Source: Coxiellaceae bacterium (GTDB lineage: Bacteria; Pseudomonadota; Gammaproteobacteria; Coxiellales; Coxiellaceae). Taken from it: a stretch of 7,461 nucleotides of DNA. Both the position numbers and the translations under genes were made by a program. The notes under the pieces were generated by a model, which saw only the letters and a program-made list of their open reading frames with translations, was not told the origin of the DNA and made no database searches. Shown here piece after piece: positions 6,693 to 7,461 of this stretch; the stretch's first letter is position 1, and every line of letters starts with the position of its first letter. The stretch is taken from NCBI GenBank assembly GCA_014238445.1, contig JABABC010000275.1, positions 1 through 7,461 of the forward strand. The letters are read 5' to 3'.

Positions 6693-7141
6693 GACTCAGT
6701 ACTCACGGGTTGGTTGTCACCTTGCAAGGCTGCACGTAAGGTCTGCCAAGCTAACGTGGCACATTTAACACGCGCCGGATATTCTGTCACACCTTTTAAT
6801 ACAATTAACTTACCTAATGCCTCTTCATCAGGTTTTACATCTGTGTTCAACACCATCTGATGAAACGCCTCAAATAAATCCTGTGCATCTTGGATGGAAG
6901 CCCCTTTGATAGCTTCTGCCATCAGTGAAGCAGACGCCATCGAAATAGCACAGCCATCACCATCAAAAGAAACATCGACTATTTTTCCTTGTGATTCTTG
7001 GATATAGAGGGTTAAACGATCACCGCATAAGGGATTGAAGCCTTGCTTAACAACGCTAGGATCTGACAACACTCCGACACATCGAGGCTTACGACCATGA
7101 TCTAAAATAACTTGCTGATACAGTTCACGTATACCTGACAT
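6689..7141 (-). CDS. sufU: SufU, sulfur acceptor/transfer partner of SufS
   Basis: SufU belongs to the IscU/NifU-N fold family, but in Bacillus it works as a zinc-bound sulfurtransferase taking persulfide from SufS. The 150-residue product starts with IRELYQQVILDHGRKPR, typical of SufU. The zinc/sulfur ligands are visible: Cys39 and Asp41 in NPLCGD, Cys64 in GDGCAISMAS, and Cys127 in VKCATLAW. The distance between the second and third cysteine is about 20 residues longer than in IscU, and Lys126 replaces the His that precedes the last cysteine in IscU; both are SufU hallmarks. The ATG at 7141 shares one base with the sufS stop (TGATG), with GGTGA a few bases upstream; a TTG at 7144 is a less likely start. 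It replaces SufE, which serves SufS in E. coli. Confidence 0.92.
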   Translation of the reverse strand: MSGIRELYQQVILDHGRKPRCVGVLSDPSVVKQGFNPLCGDRLTLYIQESQGKIVDVSFDGDGCAISMASASLMAEAIKGASIQDAQDLFEAFHQMVLNTDVKPDEEALGKLIVLKGVTEYPARVKCATLAWQTLRAALQGDNQPVSTES

Positions 7142-7461
7142 CAAGTATCACCAAAAATTGCAAGCACAGCCTGCAACCCTTCCACTAAACGATCCACATC
7201 ATCACGCGTTGTATGCATTGCAAAAGAGGCACGCACGGTTGCTGGAACCTCTAAACGAGCCATCAGTGGCATAGCACAATGATGGCCTGCACGAACAGCC
7301 ACACCTCGATCAGCCAAAATAGTTGCAATGTCATGGGGGTGTGCTTGTTGCAATGTAAACGAAATAATACCTATTTTAGCCGCTGACGTGCCATATACCG
7401 TTAAACCATCAATAGTCGATAAACGAAACATCGCATACTGCAACAAGTCCTGCTCATGCTC
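7141..7461 (-). CDS. sufS: SufS cysteine desulfurase (C-terminal part only)
   Basis: The frame is open from the window edge (base 7461) to the TGA at 7143-7141, so only the last 106 residues of a protein normally near 410 are seen. SufS is a pyridoxal-phosphate enzyme that removes sulfur from cysteine and holds it as a persulfide. The active-site cysteine lies in RAGHHCAMPLM, the signature of group II (SufS/CsdA) desulfurases, and VRASFAMHTTRDDVDRLVEGL is the usual C-terminal helix region. The EHEQDLL-QYA segment at the visible start continues the family alignment. The lysine that binds the cofactor is outside the window. It is the first visible gene of a compact operon and overlaps sufU by one base; sufB, sufC and sufD would be expected further upstream on the - strand, beyond base 7461. 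Confidence 0.93.
   Translation of the reverse strand, partial: EHEQDLLQYAMFRLSTIDGLTVYGTSAAKIGIISFTLQQAHPHDIATILADRGVAVRAGHHCAMPLMARLEVPATVRASFAMHTTRDDVDRLVEGLQAVLAIFGDT

Noticed and set aside
6007..6860. Forward-strand open frames opposite sufT, sufA and sufU
   Set aside because: The - strand genes have full family motifs and overlapping operon junctions; the forward frames are shadows without recognisable content.

Overview
This window looks like ordinary chromosomal backbone of a gammaproteobacterium. It is moderately AT-rich, and every gene is closely packed. The gene order prmB-aroC and the close resemblance of AroC and PrmB to the enterobacterial forms point to Gammaproteobacteria. A SUF operon with SufU, an IscA-type carrier and SufT, together with two PAP2-like membrane enzymes, would suit a lineage away from the Enterobacterales (for example a Legionellales- or Thiotrichales-like group). 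The genus cannot be fixed from the sequence alone.

Layout. Bases 1-3700 (+ strand) are a tightly linked run: the 3' end of prmB, then aroC, asd and coaBC. Junctions are an 11-base overlap, a 4-base ATGA overlap and a 10-base gap, so these genes are probably one transcript. They cover methylation of ribosomal protein L3, the last step to chorismate, the aspartate-family branch point and coenzyme A synthesis. Bases 3711-5764 hold two homologous integral-membrane proteins of the PAP2 phosphatase/phosphotransferase superfamily. They are arranged head to head around a 197-base intergenic region that must carry both promoters. Bases 5792-7461 (- strand) are the 3' part of an iron-sulfur cluster assembly operon, in transcription order sufS (cut by the window end), sufU, a sufA/iscA-type carrier, and sufT. 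All junctions there are overlapping.

How the parts work together. SufS draws sulfur from cysteine, SufU accepts it, and the A-type protein and SufT help with cluster transfer or maturation; the SufBCD scaffold is presumably beyond base 7461. The two PAP2 proteins are the least understood part. They share a diagnostic PSxH plus HxxxD active-site pair, a P-F-P...D segment and nearly equal length, so they look like an old duplication with a lipid-linked substrate that cannot be named from sequence.

The only stretch without a gene longer than 30 bases is 4641-4837. No RNA genes, mobile elements, CRISPR arrays or attachment sites were seen. I found no clearly new biological system. The PAP2 pair and the SufU/SufT-type SUF operon are the items most worth a second look.
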